A stretch of 64,000 nucleotides of DNA from Prostheceraeus crozeri. Taxonomy: Eukaryota; Platyhelminthes; Polycladida; Euryleptidae. Below are positions 30,901 through 45,560 of this stretch, piece by piece (the stretch's first letter is position 1; every line of letters starts with the position of its first letter). The stretch covers positions 372,001 to 436,000 of the forward strand of contig CAJQUW010003464.1 of NCBI GenBank assembly GCA_907163375.1, given 5' to 3'. Position numbers and translations under genes: made by a program. Below the pieces are notes generated by a model. That model was not told the DNA's origin. It saw nothing but the letters and a program-made list of their open reading frames with translations, and ran no database searches.

Positions 30901-33900
30901 TCAAATACGGCAAATTTGTTGTTTGACTCTAATGAGAATGCAAATTTCTCAAAATGAGGCTCCAGAGAAGAAAACGTACATCATAATTCATCTATAGCAG
31001 TCCGGAATTTTCCTCCAGATCAATTTGTAAAATGATTGCAATAGCAAGGCAGTTGCTACACGAACTTGTTAGAAAGTTCGAGTACTTCACAACTTAAAAA
31101 CTGTGGCAAACTAAAATATTTAGGCTACTATTGATTATAAAATTTAAGATCGATATTTGCACAATTCACTTCAGTGCTTTTGTATATACTTAAATAGCAA
31201 ATGTTTCTTAGAATCTTCAAACCATATAAAATGACCTGCTTTCCACAATTTAGTTTTTAATGAATTACTAAGAATACATTGAGTTCACATTTGACGTGTA
31301 ATCTTCCAGTAGAATAGATCAGAAGTATACCCAGAAGATTGCCTTTTCATCAGTCGAGCAGAAGAGTTTAGTTGCTCAGTGGTATTATTTAGATATAGAG
31401 CTACATGTCACTCAAAGTGATTTTCTTGAAAGTCCTCCAAACACATTTCTCCGAGGAATATAAAGGAGCAAGATTTCCTCAAACTTTTGCCGTTTATAAA
31501 ACGTTTCAATTAACTCTCTGCTTGTAGAAATCATAATCGCTTTCAAAGTTGTAACATATGGCTTTTCCAAAATTATGATTCACTTTTTAAAATACAAATT
31601 CTCTCTCTAGTGATTAATAAATATCATCTCAATCTTGACAGCTTTGCAAATATTTGACACAATTTTTATGATGCTTAACAGAGATACGACCCATTTTTCG
31701 AGCTCTAGATAATCTATCTAATGAACATTCAATGTGAAAATAATCATTTATAGATCTTTCTGATAAGCTTTTCTCACCATCCTAACATGTCAAGTTAGCG
31801 ATCGTTACATTATGAGTGTGGCATTCATCGGCACCGCTGAAACGTGTTTCCTTTTTCCTGCCATTTAGGATTTTTCATTCAAAGTGGGTTTGTGTAGATG
31901 GTCATCTAGTTAAGCGAGCGCTCATTGCTTTAACATGCGTTCGCACTTCGTCTGTTGACAATCTGAAAGATCTAACCATATCCGACCTAAAACATCTACG
32001 AAGCAACGGAGCCTTTGACAGAATTTCTCCTCAAGCCTCTAAAAGTAACAATGATAGCGCGCATACACGAAGCACGCACGCACGAATACCCACATACACA
32101 CAGGGATAGTGTGAGGGAGAGAGAGACAGAATATTTGAGTTTTAAACTGTTAAGCATAATTGACATTTAAAAGCCTGCATGTCCCGAATCAGTAAATGCA
32201 CATAACTCATACAAAATAAATGTTAGATTTACTGCATAGCGAAATCCAACTTATGAATCAACATTACATACCTTGTTCGGATTTAATCATGTATATGTTG
32301 TGCACATTATTTTTCATGAAAAATGATGGCGTTTAGTATTTTGAATTCAATAATTGTGTTACCTCTTCTACTCACTAAAAAATTAGATTGTCTATTCTAC
32401 AAAACAGTACATACAAGCTTTTCCCCGAATCGAATTAAAATTCATAGAATTACTTAGAGCATACTGATATCATGGGGCTAGCTCAAATAAATTACGCTGT
32501 GATTCTTGTAAGCTTAAAGTCTACTTCAAAAATAACTTGAGAAAATCGCAAATAGGCCTCAAAAGGATTGATAGGAAAAAATAGTGAAAAGTCAAAGATA
32601 AATTGTCATTAGCATATTAATTACATGTATGCATTTTCACTTATGCAACACTCGATTTATCGTGCAATTTATGCAATGAGTTAGTATATGTAGTGCAAGT
32701 GCATTTATCCCAAAAACACTATCCACAATGTCCTGTATCATCTAAAGATACTGTGAATTTGTATTGTGGCTATACTATTTTTTTAAATCAAACTGTCATT
32801 CCCTTAATCAGAATGTACATACTTCCTAACTCACTTTCAGTTACTTAACTTCAGACTATTTCAGACTAATTTTAGATATTTTCAAATTAAATATTAGTGG
32901 CAAATGATAACTGGTCAACGAATGAATCTATAAAAATTATGATCTGCATTTAGGTTAGACTAATGGTCAATTATTAGTATGTTTCTGAGCCTCCATTAAT
33001 TAATTAATTAATCATTTAGAATTCAAATTTTGATTTTTGATAACAAAGGATGTTGATGGAACATCCCTTTGGTCGAACATAATCCTACTTCCATGATTAA
33101 ATCGATGGAAACAGAATCGAAATCGATGCTGTAAAGTGTTTTGCAATGGGACCCTGGCTACTGGAATATACGAAGCATTTACTTACATGCTGTCAACAAC
33201 CTAAATAGAAAATGATTAAGTATAGCTAGAAAGTTCATTATATGCAAAAAGTTAATGAAAATTGGTTCCTTATGTATAACACAAAGTCTAATTGACGACA
33301 CAGTAAAAAGCATAGCAATTAAATTGCTATACTTCATATTTCATAAAATTATAGAACTAGATATTCATTTCAATTCGTTTATGTATAACTCCAAATAACT
33401 TAATTGGTTTACGACATCAATTAACTTCAATTTCAGCTAGAATTGACTCATCCTTTAGTCTGAGCATTATTATAAAGATTTTGACTTCACTCACAATAGT
33501 TGAAAATCATCAGCCATATCAACTATATTTCGATATTACTGGCGTGTTAACTCTCTCGCGTGTGAGGCGTGATATTAGTGTCAATGTAGTTGTCACTGTA
33601 GCTGCATTTTGCTGCCTAGAATGTCGATAAAACAGTTGACAAGATTTTCACTACGCCCACGGGAGACAAGTAAATTAAATCTTACGCTTGGTATACCGAT
33701 TAATTATTTGTGCTGCTTGAATTCAACACCTATTGCTTTGGGCTGCTAGCGTTTGTCTTACTCAAGCAATCACGAATTTCTCCTCACGAACACACATAGT
33801 AAGCAGTGCGCAGTAAAAATTCTTACCGCCTGACATCGCTAATGCTAGAGAAGGTTGAAGATGCGAAAAAATGTCACTGGGGAGTTCTCTTGTATTTTTA

Positions 33901-35267
33901 CATTACCTGTAAGAGCTACTGAGGTTGGAATCAATCTCATGTGCGGCGTACCATGAGAATTCGCACATCATTTCCTACAAGAATAATCAATTAGCGCTTA
34001 TAAAATTGAGAATTGGAGATAACAACTTTCTTGTTGAAATAAGCAAATGAAACTTGGGGTGTTAGGAAAAAGTGAGACTATAAGCGGAGCTGCAACGGCT
34101 GAGTGTGATCTTGATTTAATGGATTAGAATCCAATGTTTAATCAAACACTAACTTCAGATTGCCTCTGCAATGATTAAGTTTGATAAAGTGTGATTATTA
34201 ATTATTATTCAATACCTGATAAAAAAATCTTGAAGTCACTTAATGAGGAATTAAGATGAGTACCTAAGCAAGAAGCTATTTTTGCGAAGCTCTGGGGCTT
34301 TACGAAAAACTTACTTCTAAAGAGCTTTTAATTATTGAGAAAAAGCACCAAACGTATAAACTTGAGGATTTAAATTTGTTACATATGTGCGTCACTGTTC
34401 ATACTTCAATTGTCATGCATTTTAGGGAAGCTTGATGATAAATTGTTAGTTAATATGGTGAATGATCGAAGGCGATGAAAAATGTGATGCCTCATTCTAA
34501 AAATGAATGAATGGTATCAAGTCAAAATGGTAATCGCGTAAGATCCTAGCCGTGATAAAATTGTGTGATGGAAAATCTAAAATATATTTTGATAGCAGGA
34601 ACGTTCTTAGCAGCAGAATCTTAAATTGCATTTATATAAAAATTCTCGCTTGAAAACGAATTACCTCTTACGGTTTGAGAGTAGGCCTGGGTCGGCCTAC
34701 ATCCACGAACTTTAAAAGGTAATTTGGATATTCTGGCTAAAGTTATAACCAAAGTACAGTTTTTAGATGCTGTCGAAATGTTTTCGTATTGCTAACATTT
34801 ACCTTCAGGCTTTACCTATGACAGTTTATTGAAAACGAGTTTCAGCATAATTTTGTAAAATGACCATTTTCGCCTGGAACGAGCGAATTTAGTAGTTTTA
34901 ACAGAAAGTTTTGATAACAGAAGAAATTTTGAATGAGATATTTTAGTTTGACCCTGTGTGATCGCTCACCATTACTCCTTACATTCCATTACTAGGCCTA
35001 TTTGTCAGATTTAAAGAATCCATCCTTTTGTAAAAAGTTTCATCGTATCAAGAACACCTCTGGACTATTACATGTACCTATAGCACTTATTTCAAAATTT
35101 TAAGTGGGTGAAGGAATCCTGCTAACACTTTTTACAAGCACTACAAAATTACACGCAACTTGAGCAGTGGTATATCGGAGGGACTCGGTGGCTGTCCTCT
35201 GCAAAACATTTTCACGGAATGGGGGGGGGTGGGACTTCCAACTATCCGTAGCTTGTCACAAGCTCAT
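27954..35267. other. Intron 1 of the T-box gene, first part
   Basis: The whole intron runs 27,954-48,088 (20,135 bp). This part is AT-rich; open frames (for example near 28,113-28,451 and 31,816-32,109) show no family resemblance. A short TTAA repeat (about 33,000) and a CA/GA-rich patch (about 32,060-32,140) are the only simple repeats I noticed. Confidence 0.5.
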
Positions 35268-35275
35268 ATTGAATA

Positions 35276-37132
35276 CAGTGGCGGACCCAAGGGGGGGGAT
35301 GCCGGGATGCATCCCCCCCCACCAGCTCAAACTTGATTGTGGATTGTAAATGTAAGCAATACATTTTGGCAATTAGTTCATTAAAAGTACACTGTACAAG
35401 TAATGATCGTAGTCTGGAACATATTTGGCCCAGTTTCTCTTGTGAATATATAACAAACATCTGGATTTCTTATCAGCATGGAGACATGAATTAAGGAAAG
35501 GCGAGAACCTCTAACCAAGGAATGAAGAGGTCTCTGCAGAAGTTTGCTTACATTAAACTGTAGCATCTCTGACGCACAAGGCGCAGGTGACCTGTTTAAT
35601 GCCGATTTTAGAAGTTCCACTTGAATTATGTAATTTGAAGATGTTATTCCTATCAACTCCGGCAAGATTTCGTTAAGGTTGAATAAGTGATTCTGGACCT
35701 GACGACCAACCGAATTACGCGAGCGGCGAGTGGCGAGTGAGCTATCCACTTGTTCCTGAATTTCCAATGAGAACACATGATTTGCACATTCTCGCACTAT
35801 TCGTTCTTGATAGCTTTATAAACGATGTCAACTGAGAGGAGAGCCAAGTTGAATTACTGCTGCTACTTTTCGTGCAAACTTTCATCCCTATCTGTCCTTC
35901 ATCATTGGTTATTTTGATTTAAAGAAGCATTCAAATTTTGAAGATGAAAATGATGAAATGATACATTCACATTCAAGGTCGGTGGTACAATACAGTATGG
36001 GGTAGCCCCCTCAGCGGCACCAGAAGCCCTGTCGCTGCGTCGTTTCTGACAGCAGATTCGACTAACTCCGGCGTGAGGGACCTCGGCCCCGGGTAACTGC
36101 TTGGGTGTTCCTCTTTGGTGGCAAAGCGGAAGAGCTCCGCTATCGAAGCTTCGCCGGAGGAAGAATAACTCAAGGGCTTAGTGTACCACCGACTTGGCCA
36201 TGAGAAGTAGGATGACCCCAGTGACGGCTGGCCACCACTTACTGTATGTTTTAATAGCAAGTTTAGAACTCCTCCCCTACTTCGTCCGGATGACCTGTCT
36301 GGGTGTAGTGTCGAGAGCAACAACTTTGACAGTCTGAGAAACTAGCAGGTACCCTGATCGGATGCCATCTGAGAAGGACCGACCTGAGAGTGGAGACGGA
36401 AGTTTAAAGTTGCGATCGATTCGACAGCAGCTCCGATCATGAGTCAGTAGCGCGTCTCATCTCGGAAGTAGTTAAGTTAGGGGTAAAATTTGAACTTGTA
36501 TTTCCAGTTACTTTTGAGAAGTCGCTGAGGTTACACGTACAGCAGCAAGTCTCACAGCCAATTTTTTCAACTATTTTGTTCAGCGTTGATTTTCCACAAG
36601 AATACACAAAAAATGACGAGTAATTTGCTCTTCACATCAGATTTATAAAATTCCTAAGAAAAATCAGTAAAAATTAAATTACATAGTATGTATGCACATG
36701 TAAGCTATAGCTGCTTCAATAAGCCACAAGTAATCGTCATATGAAAACATTATTGCGTTATCACTAACTTATATTGCATTTTAAAGGAATGGATTTGTAA
36801 AGACTACACAATTACAAATTTAGCCTTAGGCCCCATGAATAGGCCTATTACAGTCAAATTTCTTGCCTTAGTGAGATTTCTCAATGATTCTAGGAAAATA
36901 GGCTGAAATCATTGCTGATAACAAGACTATCAATGCTATAACAAATTGTTGTCAACTAATAAGCTTATTTGAAAAGAAGATGTAATTTATGACTGTTGAA
37001 TTGTAAAACATAATGCCGTGCCTGAATTTGAATCTGCGGATTTATTCAACTAGAGCATTGAGGCACCTGTTTGACTGCTTGAGTACAACACCAATCATCC
37101 CCCCCTACCAGAAATTTCTGCGTCCGCCACTG
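35276..37132. mobile_element. hAT-type element with 8-bp target duplication
   Basis: 1,857 bp. It starts CAGTGGCGGAC and ends GTCCGCCACTG, a perfect 11-bp inverted repeat with the CAGnGGCGGA form common in hAT elements, each followed inward by a G- or C-rich run. Flanked by ATTGAATA on both sides (35,268-35,275 and 37,133-37,140). No intact transposase; open frames inside are short, so it is non-autonomous or decayed. A distinctly GC-richer block (about 35,975-36,490) inside it has a 116-codon minus-strand frame and may be a nested fragment of another element. Confidence 0.8.
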
Positions 37133-37140
37133 ATTGAATA

Positions 37141-39632
37141 TTCGTAATGAATTTTGAAATTATGATTATCAACTAAGAAAGCATTAACTATTCGAAAGAT
37201 TTCTAATAACAATTAGGGGATTCACGATGACTGGACCCGAAAATGGACAAGGTTGAACATTTGACGACATAATACTCGAAAACAGGAGAATTTTTGCTGT
37301 ACTTTTTCATTCACGTTTTCAAAGGAAGCTTCTCGAATTCAGTTATCTGTAGAATTGACCAACATTTATACAGCTGACAAATATTTATGCACACTGTCTG
37401 CAAGCCTTAACTTATGATTTCAAATTGCCATGCACGAGTGCAAACGTTAAGCATGTATACAAGAAGTAGGCCTATGTGTAAACTTTTTATTCGTAAATTT
37501 AAAATATATATTTTACTTGTCGCATTACTGACAGCATAATTTTTGATGCTGTTACAATAAAATATTTTTCCCTCTCACTCAGATGCATGACACTTTTATA
37601 AAGCAATCTTTATGAGATCTACAATCATATTTACATTGCATAAAATTCAGTTTTCTATCAGGTGAGGCATCGTTTACTTATGCTATCTTTACAATAATAT
37701 ATTACCCTGTATTGTAATTCTGCACAATTTTTGAATTTTTAATTTATTTTGCATTGTGTAAAATATTCATTAGTAGGTTAAATAGAAAAGTGGACAGTAA
37801 TTGCATATGAGTTTCCTGCCAATCATTCTGTAAGTATTATCACAAATGTGATTCCCATTGCTTTCACTTAAGAGCAAGTGATTCAATGCATTGATAAATT
37901 ACACATTAACTAAACATAGTATTTCCTCTATTTATATTTTCCGCTTTCCAGTGAATAGCAATCGATAAGAATACCAGTAATTAACATCTGTTGCATTTTC
38001 TCACATTGAACTGAAAATTGGTTAATCAAAATCATGCTTTATTGCCTGTTTACAGTCATAACAAAGATGTGCAAATTTCAACTATGTCTATAAGCTATAA
38101 ATAAGAAATTTTGAGCTACAAGTATATTTGAAAACCCAACATGCAAAATCTGCCAAAGTTTTGATTATAATGTACCATATAAATTATGTTGTCAGTTTAT
38201 GGTAGTGGTCGCTCAGCGATATACCAGAAAAGAAATTGACATTGATATCAGAGAATAGCACATAAAATTGGTGCTTCGCTGATAAACGATCTAATGTGAC
38301 ATCAGAGAGCTAGATAATCTTCTTGCTTGATGACGTGAAAATTGTAGTCTTCGAATAATTCTCATTTTGGCCGCAAGCCGTTTAATGTTGACAATATAAG
38401 ATAAATGAGTGAATATATGTTGCAATGTTTAAGAATAACCGAGTCAGTGCTTAAAACAACTCAATTTGGTGGCAAGACTGCATTCCTGGATTATCATGCA
38501 TTAAATATTACATCACGTAAATTTAAAATGCAAAAACTGAATTCAATGTCATCAGGATTGGATGGATTGGCTGAAAGAGGTGGGATGGATAATTGAATTT
38601 CAAAACATTGCTATCAAATGGTATTTTCTCTCATTACTTTCCGTCAACTCTTTACATGATCGCGTCTGTGTGAGTCTGTGAGAGTCAAATATGGCGCCTG
38701 AAAGCCGACGAATATCGGTCGAAGAGGCCTTCAATATATTGAGCCGACAAGCACCTCACTAATTTGAGCTCCTGGCTTCCGTTTATATAGTGTGGCCGCA
38801 TCCGTCGGTTTCGTAGAAGGAGGCCATAGATTTCGATTTAGGCGTGCGTCAGATTTCAAATCGAAACAAACACACACAATGCATGTGCGGCATTAACAGA
38901 CGAGGTAGGTGAAGCGGACGATGGCGACATATGTTGGCGCCTTCTTTCTCGGGGCCAAGCCTCAAAGGATGGGAGAAAAACGCGCGTAAAGAACAGTCAA
39001 TGCGCAGGCGAATAAGGCAGCGCAAGAAGTGAAGTAGGCTGTAGAGACGAATTTCCCTCATGATATGCGACATGGCGCCTTATTGCTTTCCACATGTTCC
39101 TGTTATATTATCGCTCTTGTAATAAGATGACAACTCTCTGAATACTCGGTGAGCTTTTTGACGCGTTCAGCCGCGCTGTAGCCACAACGCTAGGCATATC
39201 AGATGTATTCGAAATGCATCTCCTCTTATGTCATATTGAAAGTGTCTCAGGATCTTTAAGTGGACGACGACGTTTGGCTTTTCTGGAGACATTGTAGACT
39301 TGCAAATAATTGTGGTCAGTTAATCTATGCCGAATTAAGATGAAGTGTCCATGATTATAATGACACAATCATAGAAATCCGACACTGTAATGATAAAGGG
39401 CTAGAATGGACAGGCACATTGAAAGCAATACAACGTCTTGGACACGGTTGTCATGACAATGGTGCCTAAGTGATGGCAGCTACCAGTGCAGTGGTTGACA
39501 AGTATGAAGCACCAGTAGACATACCTTGTCAGCTGCACTTTCCAAAGATTCAAGATCATTTTGGTAAATAATTTCGAATCTATCGCCCTCCAGCAAGAAT
39601 CTGCAACTAACAGTCGGGGAGCTGGCTATTAG
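37141..39632. other. Intron 1, second part
   Basis: Mostly AT-rich. A less AT-rich stretch at about 38,640-39,300 contains two ATGGCGCC words and several CpG sites and stands out from its surroundings. It has no coding frame I trust and could be regulatory or an old insertion. Confidence 0.4.
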
Positions 39633-40306
39633 AAATGGCTCAATAGCATGGATTTGTAGATCTTGAAACGCTGAATACAAAAATCGAATTCTTAAGTGTC
39701 ACAGCCAGTCGCTTTCGATTATAGATAAGGTTAAAGGATTCTCATTGGAATCCAATGGCAAAATTCAAGAAATATCTATGGGTTGTGAAACACTTGGCAA
39801 TTTTCGTACATTTTCTTTTGCAGAAAAAAACTATTTATCAGAATGCCATGAAATTTGAAACATGATTGAGTTCAGAACATCAACTTCGATATAAAAGTTG
39901 AAGTGAGTCACATGATTCAGTATTTGATGTCTGAGAGCCTCTACAAAATGAGTAAATTTATGTTTTGACTTAATTTTGGCGATTTTATATATTTTGAGAG
40001 GCTCTCAGACATCAAATACTGAATCATGTGACTCACTTCAACTTTTATATCGAAGTTGATGTTCTGAACTCAATCATGTTTCAAATTTCATGGCATTCTG
40101 ATAAATAGTTTTTTTCTGCAAAAGAAAATGTACGAAAATTGCCAAGTGTTTCACAACCAATAGATATTTCTTGAATTTTGCCATTGGATTCCAATGAGAA
40201 TCCTTTAACCTTATCTATAATCGAAAGCGACTGGCTGTGACACTTAAGAATTCGATTTTTGTATTCAGCGTTTCAAGATCTACAAATCCATGCTATTGAG
40301 CCATTT
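39633..40306. repeat. Near-perfect inverted repeat, 310-bp arms
   Basis: The left arm (39,633-39,942) and right arm (39,997-40,306) are both 310 bp and reverse complements, with a single difference seen (ATCTATGGGTTG against ATCTATTGGTTG). A 54-bp spacer separates them. It lies in intron 1 of the T-box gene, so a transcript would fold into a long hairpin. Confidence 0.85.
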
Positions 40307-41811
40307 GTGCGCGAATTTAGGAAGTAAGTGTCAGTAGTTCTCGGACTGATAATAAATGTTTGTCACTCAGTAAGCTCAAGTTATTCCAAGTCCTCATATC
40401 GGTATCACGAATGAGAAGGAGCGATTGGCAGAAATATTTGCGAATCACCATGCAAAATACCATGCATATAGTAGGCTACATAGGAAATCATTTCATGTCA
40501 AATTCTTTATAGTAACAGAAGAGTGCCATGCCGCAGCTGTACTGGGGAAATCGGAACAAAGCGATTCCATCTCTAGCCGTCCAGTATAGGTATGAGTGCA
40601 ATAATTACTAATGTGGATGGGAAGCTAACGGATAATCTGAAATGGATCACTTATATAGTTTTGTAACAAGTAGCATGATAGGTAAAACGCCGTAAAATGT
40701 GAATGCAGCATTAAGCAGTCGCTCATAGCAAAAAAGGCAAATCACCAGAAATTATCAATTAAAAGAAGTTTGTTTGCCATCTCGCACCATTCCTGTGGTA
40801 AGACGTCTTCGATCATGGAGACTTTGGGATTATATTGATTGCCGGTGAATATCTATTTTTCATGAGTGGCCATCGACTGGCTGACTTATGAAGGTGTTCT
40901 TCAAAAACGGCATCACCCATGGGTTTTTGTGTACCATTTCATGCTCAAACAATATTTGTTTTCATTTCACAACAAATTATTCATTCCACACTTCATTGTG
41001 CACCACAATCTCAATTATAGAATACAATTTTCGAAATCATGAATTTCATTTCATTTATGGAAAAATCAGAATGCATATTCTTCGTATAATATGCAATGGA
41101 AGAATTATCGCATTCCTAGTTTCTAATGCAAATTATAGTATTTTTCAGTTGTCACTAAATACAAACCAGAGACATCTACATGTCGACGGAATTAACGTAG
41201 CAGACATAACTTAAACAGTAATTACATTTTTTCAGATTGTCAATATCGAAATGATTAGATTCAAGTCAAAGGAAAATTATCTTCTCTTCTCAATTAAATT
41301 GGAGATGACAAATCTCCTTCCCGCTTTAACAGATGCGTTTTTGTTGTTCAGGAAAAACGGCAAATGTAACACTGGGTTAGAGTCAAGCAGTTGTAATTGA
41401 TCTGCCGTCAACGATTTTCTCTGTCTACTTCACAGTCTGTGTGCCGAAGACAACATGCAACTTTACACACGCATGAATTCAACGAATAATTACTGCTTCT
41501 CTAACTATCCTTACCGCTCATGTTCGAATAGTCTACATAATAGAGGAGTGTAATGTTTTCAACTCAATTCAACTTTACTGCGTTTTCACATCTGCCAATC
41601 ATTAATAGATTTTGATGGACTTTGGAAATTTATGTAAGCCATAGGAGGTTTTGTAACAGACAGAAGGAAAAACTAACAGCGGTATTTCATTTACATAACT
41701 GACCATGCGACATTTCATAGATGAAAAGTTTGGCTGCAAATCTCCGAGAAAAAGAAATAGAATGAGAGAATGCTATCAGAGAATTTTAGCGTACAGAGAA
41801 GGGATCGGGAT
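40307..41811. other. Intron 1, third part
   Basis: AT-rich; the 108-codon open frame near 40,888-41,214 has no recognisable features. I see nothing else. Confidence 0.4.
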
Positions 41812-42442
41812 GCTTATGGGTTATCTCCCCCTCCCCCACGTTTTCAAATTTGTCTAAAATCTGCACTATTGGATCAATCGTCACAAAACTTTATGTACCC
41901 TTCAGTGAGGATATTTTCTACCTACCTACATACCAAAATTTGTGCAAATCGGACAAGTGCTTTTTGAATTATGGGCGATAGCTTGAAGTGCTGCGATTTC
42001 TGCAACTTGATTTGTCTTCTTCTGACCTCATCGCCTGAGCAGAAACCACTTGAGGTCAACAAAGTCATTTTCCGACAACTCCTGGAGTGATGATGACCAA
42101 GCCACATCCCCTACACTAACATTTTCAACTTAATAAAGGTGTGGCTAGGTAGTGGCCGCGCGACGATTTCAAATAGCAGTGGTAGTGGATGAAGAGGGAG
42201 AGAGAACAATACACACACGAGTAGCAATAATGTGTCAAAAAGACGAAGTCAGATCAAGCTATTGACATCGCTACACTTCACGTTATCGTCTCTAATGGAG
42301 AAAGTACTTGTTCGATCTGCATAAATTTTTGTATGTGGGTAGAAAATGTACTTAAGTACGCCTACCTGAATTTTGGTGATGATTGATCCTTATTTGCACA
42401 TTTTAGACATATTTGAAAACCTGGGGGGAGATAACCAATAAG
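41812..42442. mobile_element. Diverged fold-back/MITE-like element
   Basis: Inverted-repeat arms of roughly 180 bp (about 41,812-41,998 and 42,262-42,442). The outer words are GGTTATCTCCCCC and its complement, then TTTTCAAAT.TGTCTAAAAT. and ATTTTCTACC. The arms are clearly related but diverged. Central part about 260 bp, non-coding. Confidence 0.6.
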
Positions 42443-45400
42443 TACCTGTCATCCTTATAACAGTCCCCAGTCATTCGTAACTCCTGACTGTGGCCCTGAT
42501 ATTATGTGGAATGAAAGCTTGTGATATTCCGCATTCAATTCATCTTCAAATCACTAGGGTAGAGTTATGCAGCCAATATTGATCCATGTTTCCAAACATG
42601 ATAATGAAATTCCTTTCGATTTTGCGCTTTAATTAAGGTTTCTTTCCATCACAACCCATGGTCGACGGCAAAGTTTTCTCCCATGTAAATCAGAAATAAG
42701 CATCCATGATGTTATCACAATGTTAATCGTGCCATTTTGAGCAGATGTATCTACAAAATGCAATTTGAATCAGTGTCAGTTTGTGAATCCAGTAAACAGG
42801 AAAGTAGCCGGTGAATTAATTTGAAGGCCACATGGATACGTAAATTCTGCATCTAAGACATATACACCGGCATGATATATGATGTATACCTGAAGGATGG
42901 ATGCCTTAAATATGGTATATGTTGTGTATGCAATTAGACACATCATTAAAAATTTTTTTATTAACATATTATTTATAAAATATACGTTTCAGTTAATATA
43001 TGCTATAGGCTATGCATAATAACATCTACTATAATACTATTATATACAAAATCTTGTAAATAGAATGCAGTTCATTTCTATAAAATTTTACTGCTTTGGC
43101 ACAATCCATCAGGTGCTTGCATGACTAATGTAAGCCTTAAGTAAATTTGCATTACTTCGTGTAAAAAGAGTCTCGAAATATTTCTCAAGTTCTTAAATTC
43201 ACATTAACCTCTATTGTCCATCATCATTTCCATTTCACGCCTTGCGACATCGTTTAAGTGAGAAGTTGGAAATGCACTTCACAGATAAATATATTTTAAA
43301 ATGTATATCATATATTGAACTTGATAGCTAGTTGTGCTTCCTTTTTCTGTTGAAAAACAAACTTTTGTTGAAGGATAAATGCATTAGGCATTCCAGCACT
43401 CACGCTTCGTTGACACACATAATGCGAATCCTCACCACCGAAATTAAAGATATTAAACTGCTCAAATATTTTGGGTCCAATTGAAAATTGATCCGAGTAA
43501 TCAATTATCAAGCCCACTCTACATGATAAACCCCGCACAATTGGACATATCAAATAGTTTAGGTGCAGCGTGAAGCTATTCCGTGAACTCACTTCTCATT
43601 ATCTCATGATAGATAAAAACACATGCTTGATATGGTTAAGAAAGAATGTTGGAGGGTTATACCAAACAACCTTTGTTACGATCGAACCTTTTGAATATTT
43701 GCTCTTACAATGAGATTAGCCTAAAACCACATTTAAAGCATTTCACCACAAGTTTGAATTAGTTTTCTTATTTCCTTCTTTTTCTTAATGTCCACTGTAT
43801 TTCTTTTGCCAATCGACTGCTCTCATCCGGCGCCAGAAAAGCCCGTTCGGCCGGTTTTACCCACCGCCTCTAACTAGCCACATGCAACCTGTAATTAGGT
43901 CGACAGTCTTCGCCGCTTAGGCCGTCGGATAACACAATGCCCAGCCACCATGACGCCCTATCGTGACGCCAACTCTACTTGCATCTCATTGCCCAAACCT
44001 GGTCCCCAAGGAACAGCCGGTCCTGTAGGAAGTTCATGATTCCATGAGGAAGAGAAGATATTCAAGAGAAATACGGTCTGATAATCAGAAATTATTTACT
44101 CAGAAGGATAGACTTTGTTTCGTAAGAACATGAGCTTGATATCTATGCTGTGAATCCAACTGAAAATTTCGAATATAACTCAAGTGAAAATAATCTGAAT
44201 TATGAAACTCTTGAAAAATATTAGGAGAAGACTGAAGAGGGAAGTTTTTCTGAAACGGTGTTGCCCAGCATCTTGCGCTAGCCATACTTAAACTTGAATT
44301 TCACGCTTGAGCTTCTGGTGTCGCGACAGGTCTTTCAGGCGTGTCCTAAACTTGACTGCTTTGATTCTTCCGGATCAATGAATTTCCATAATAGTGTGTC
44401 TCGCTCTACCACAGACCCTCTGCCTGTCGCCTCAAAATTTCAAATGGACCCATATTTTTAGGTTGACAGACAGGAGCATCGATTTAGTCTCTGACGCCAT
44501 ACAAAGTCAGCGTTCCCGCTTTGCTATTTGGTCATTTTTGTGTGTGCTGTAATTTCTTTCGCTTCTAATCCCAGGTTCCTCATATTTGGCGTTAGAAGGC
44601 GGAGCAAAGCCTCGGCAACAATTCACTGCCGGTGGCATTAGAATGGATCAACTCTATTGGCGTTCAACTGACCATAAGCGACCATTAATGGTCATTAATT
44701 TCTACTCTACTTTATGACCCTTGTCGATTGTAGAAACGGGAAGTATTTGATTATGACGCAGTTTAATCCCGGCAATTTCAATAATTTCGGTTAAATAGAT
44801 TAAAATTGAGGCTACGTTAAGTGCAATAAAAATCTACACATCTTTGATTTGGTTTTCCCTATGTTTATATGCCCCACCTGGTCTCAGATATAATTAGTAC
44901 GCAGCATGCTCTTTTGATTTTCGAACTTGTGGTTTCGAAATTACCACTGCTCAGCATAAAACTAGATTTTATTGATTCTAGATTGGACTTCAAAGAATGA
45001 AAATATTAATGAATCTTTTAGCCTATGCAGCCAAAGTGTGATTTACTTCAAAAGTTCTTTTGAGTATAAATGAAATTGACCAATGCAGTAATGCATTCTT
45101 GCACTGAAATTTATCTGACTTCTTAATTGACTTGACTCAAGGCATCATAAAGATTCTATCGGCCCCACATTGTCTGTTTGATGCAAAATACAATTCTACC
45201 AGCATGCTTGTCTATTTAATCCGTTTCTATAGGTTCCCTTATTTCGGTGCATTGAGGTTGAAAATTTGTTATGTCAACAATAGAGTAATCCTGAAGTTCC
45301 CTCTAGTTTCCTAAGGGCACAACCTTTCGAAGTAATAATCGGCGGTTGTCAAGTATCTAATGTGTCTTAATTTAGGTAGACGTTGGCCTGAGGTGAGGAA

Positions 45401-45560
45401 ACAGAACACAGCATACAGATCATAACAAATACGATTTGCATAACAAATCCATTATGTATAGAAATAAGACATGGATGCAACAATATTTCGAGTAGGCCCT
45501 ATCACTTCTTACACAACTTGAATTCAAAAGGTTTGAAACATGTTGGGTTCGGTATCGTTT
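42443..45560. other. Intron 1, fourth part
   Basis: AT-rich with two less AT-rich blocks, about 43,790-44,050 and 44,400-44,720. The second has several TGGTCATT/AATGACC-like words. These are the best places in this stretch for conserved regulatory DNA, but nothing in the sequence proves it. No coding frame is supported. Confidence 0.35.

Noticed and set aside
35381..35797. 138-codon minus-strand frame inside the hAT element as a transposase piece
   Set aside because: No hAT catalytic or dimerisation (hATC) motif visible.
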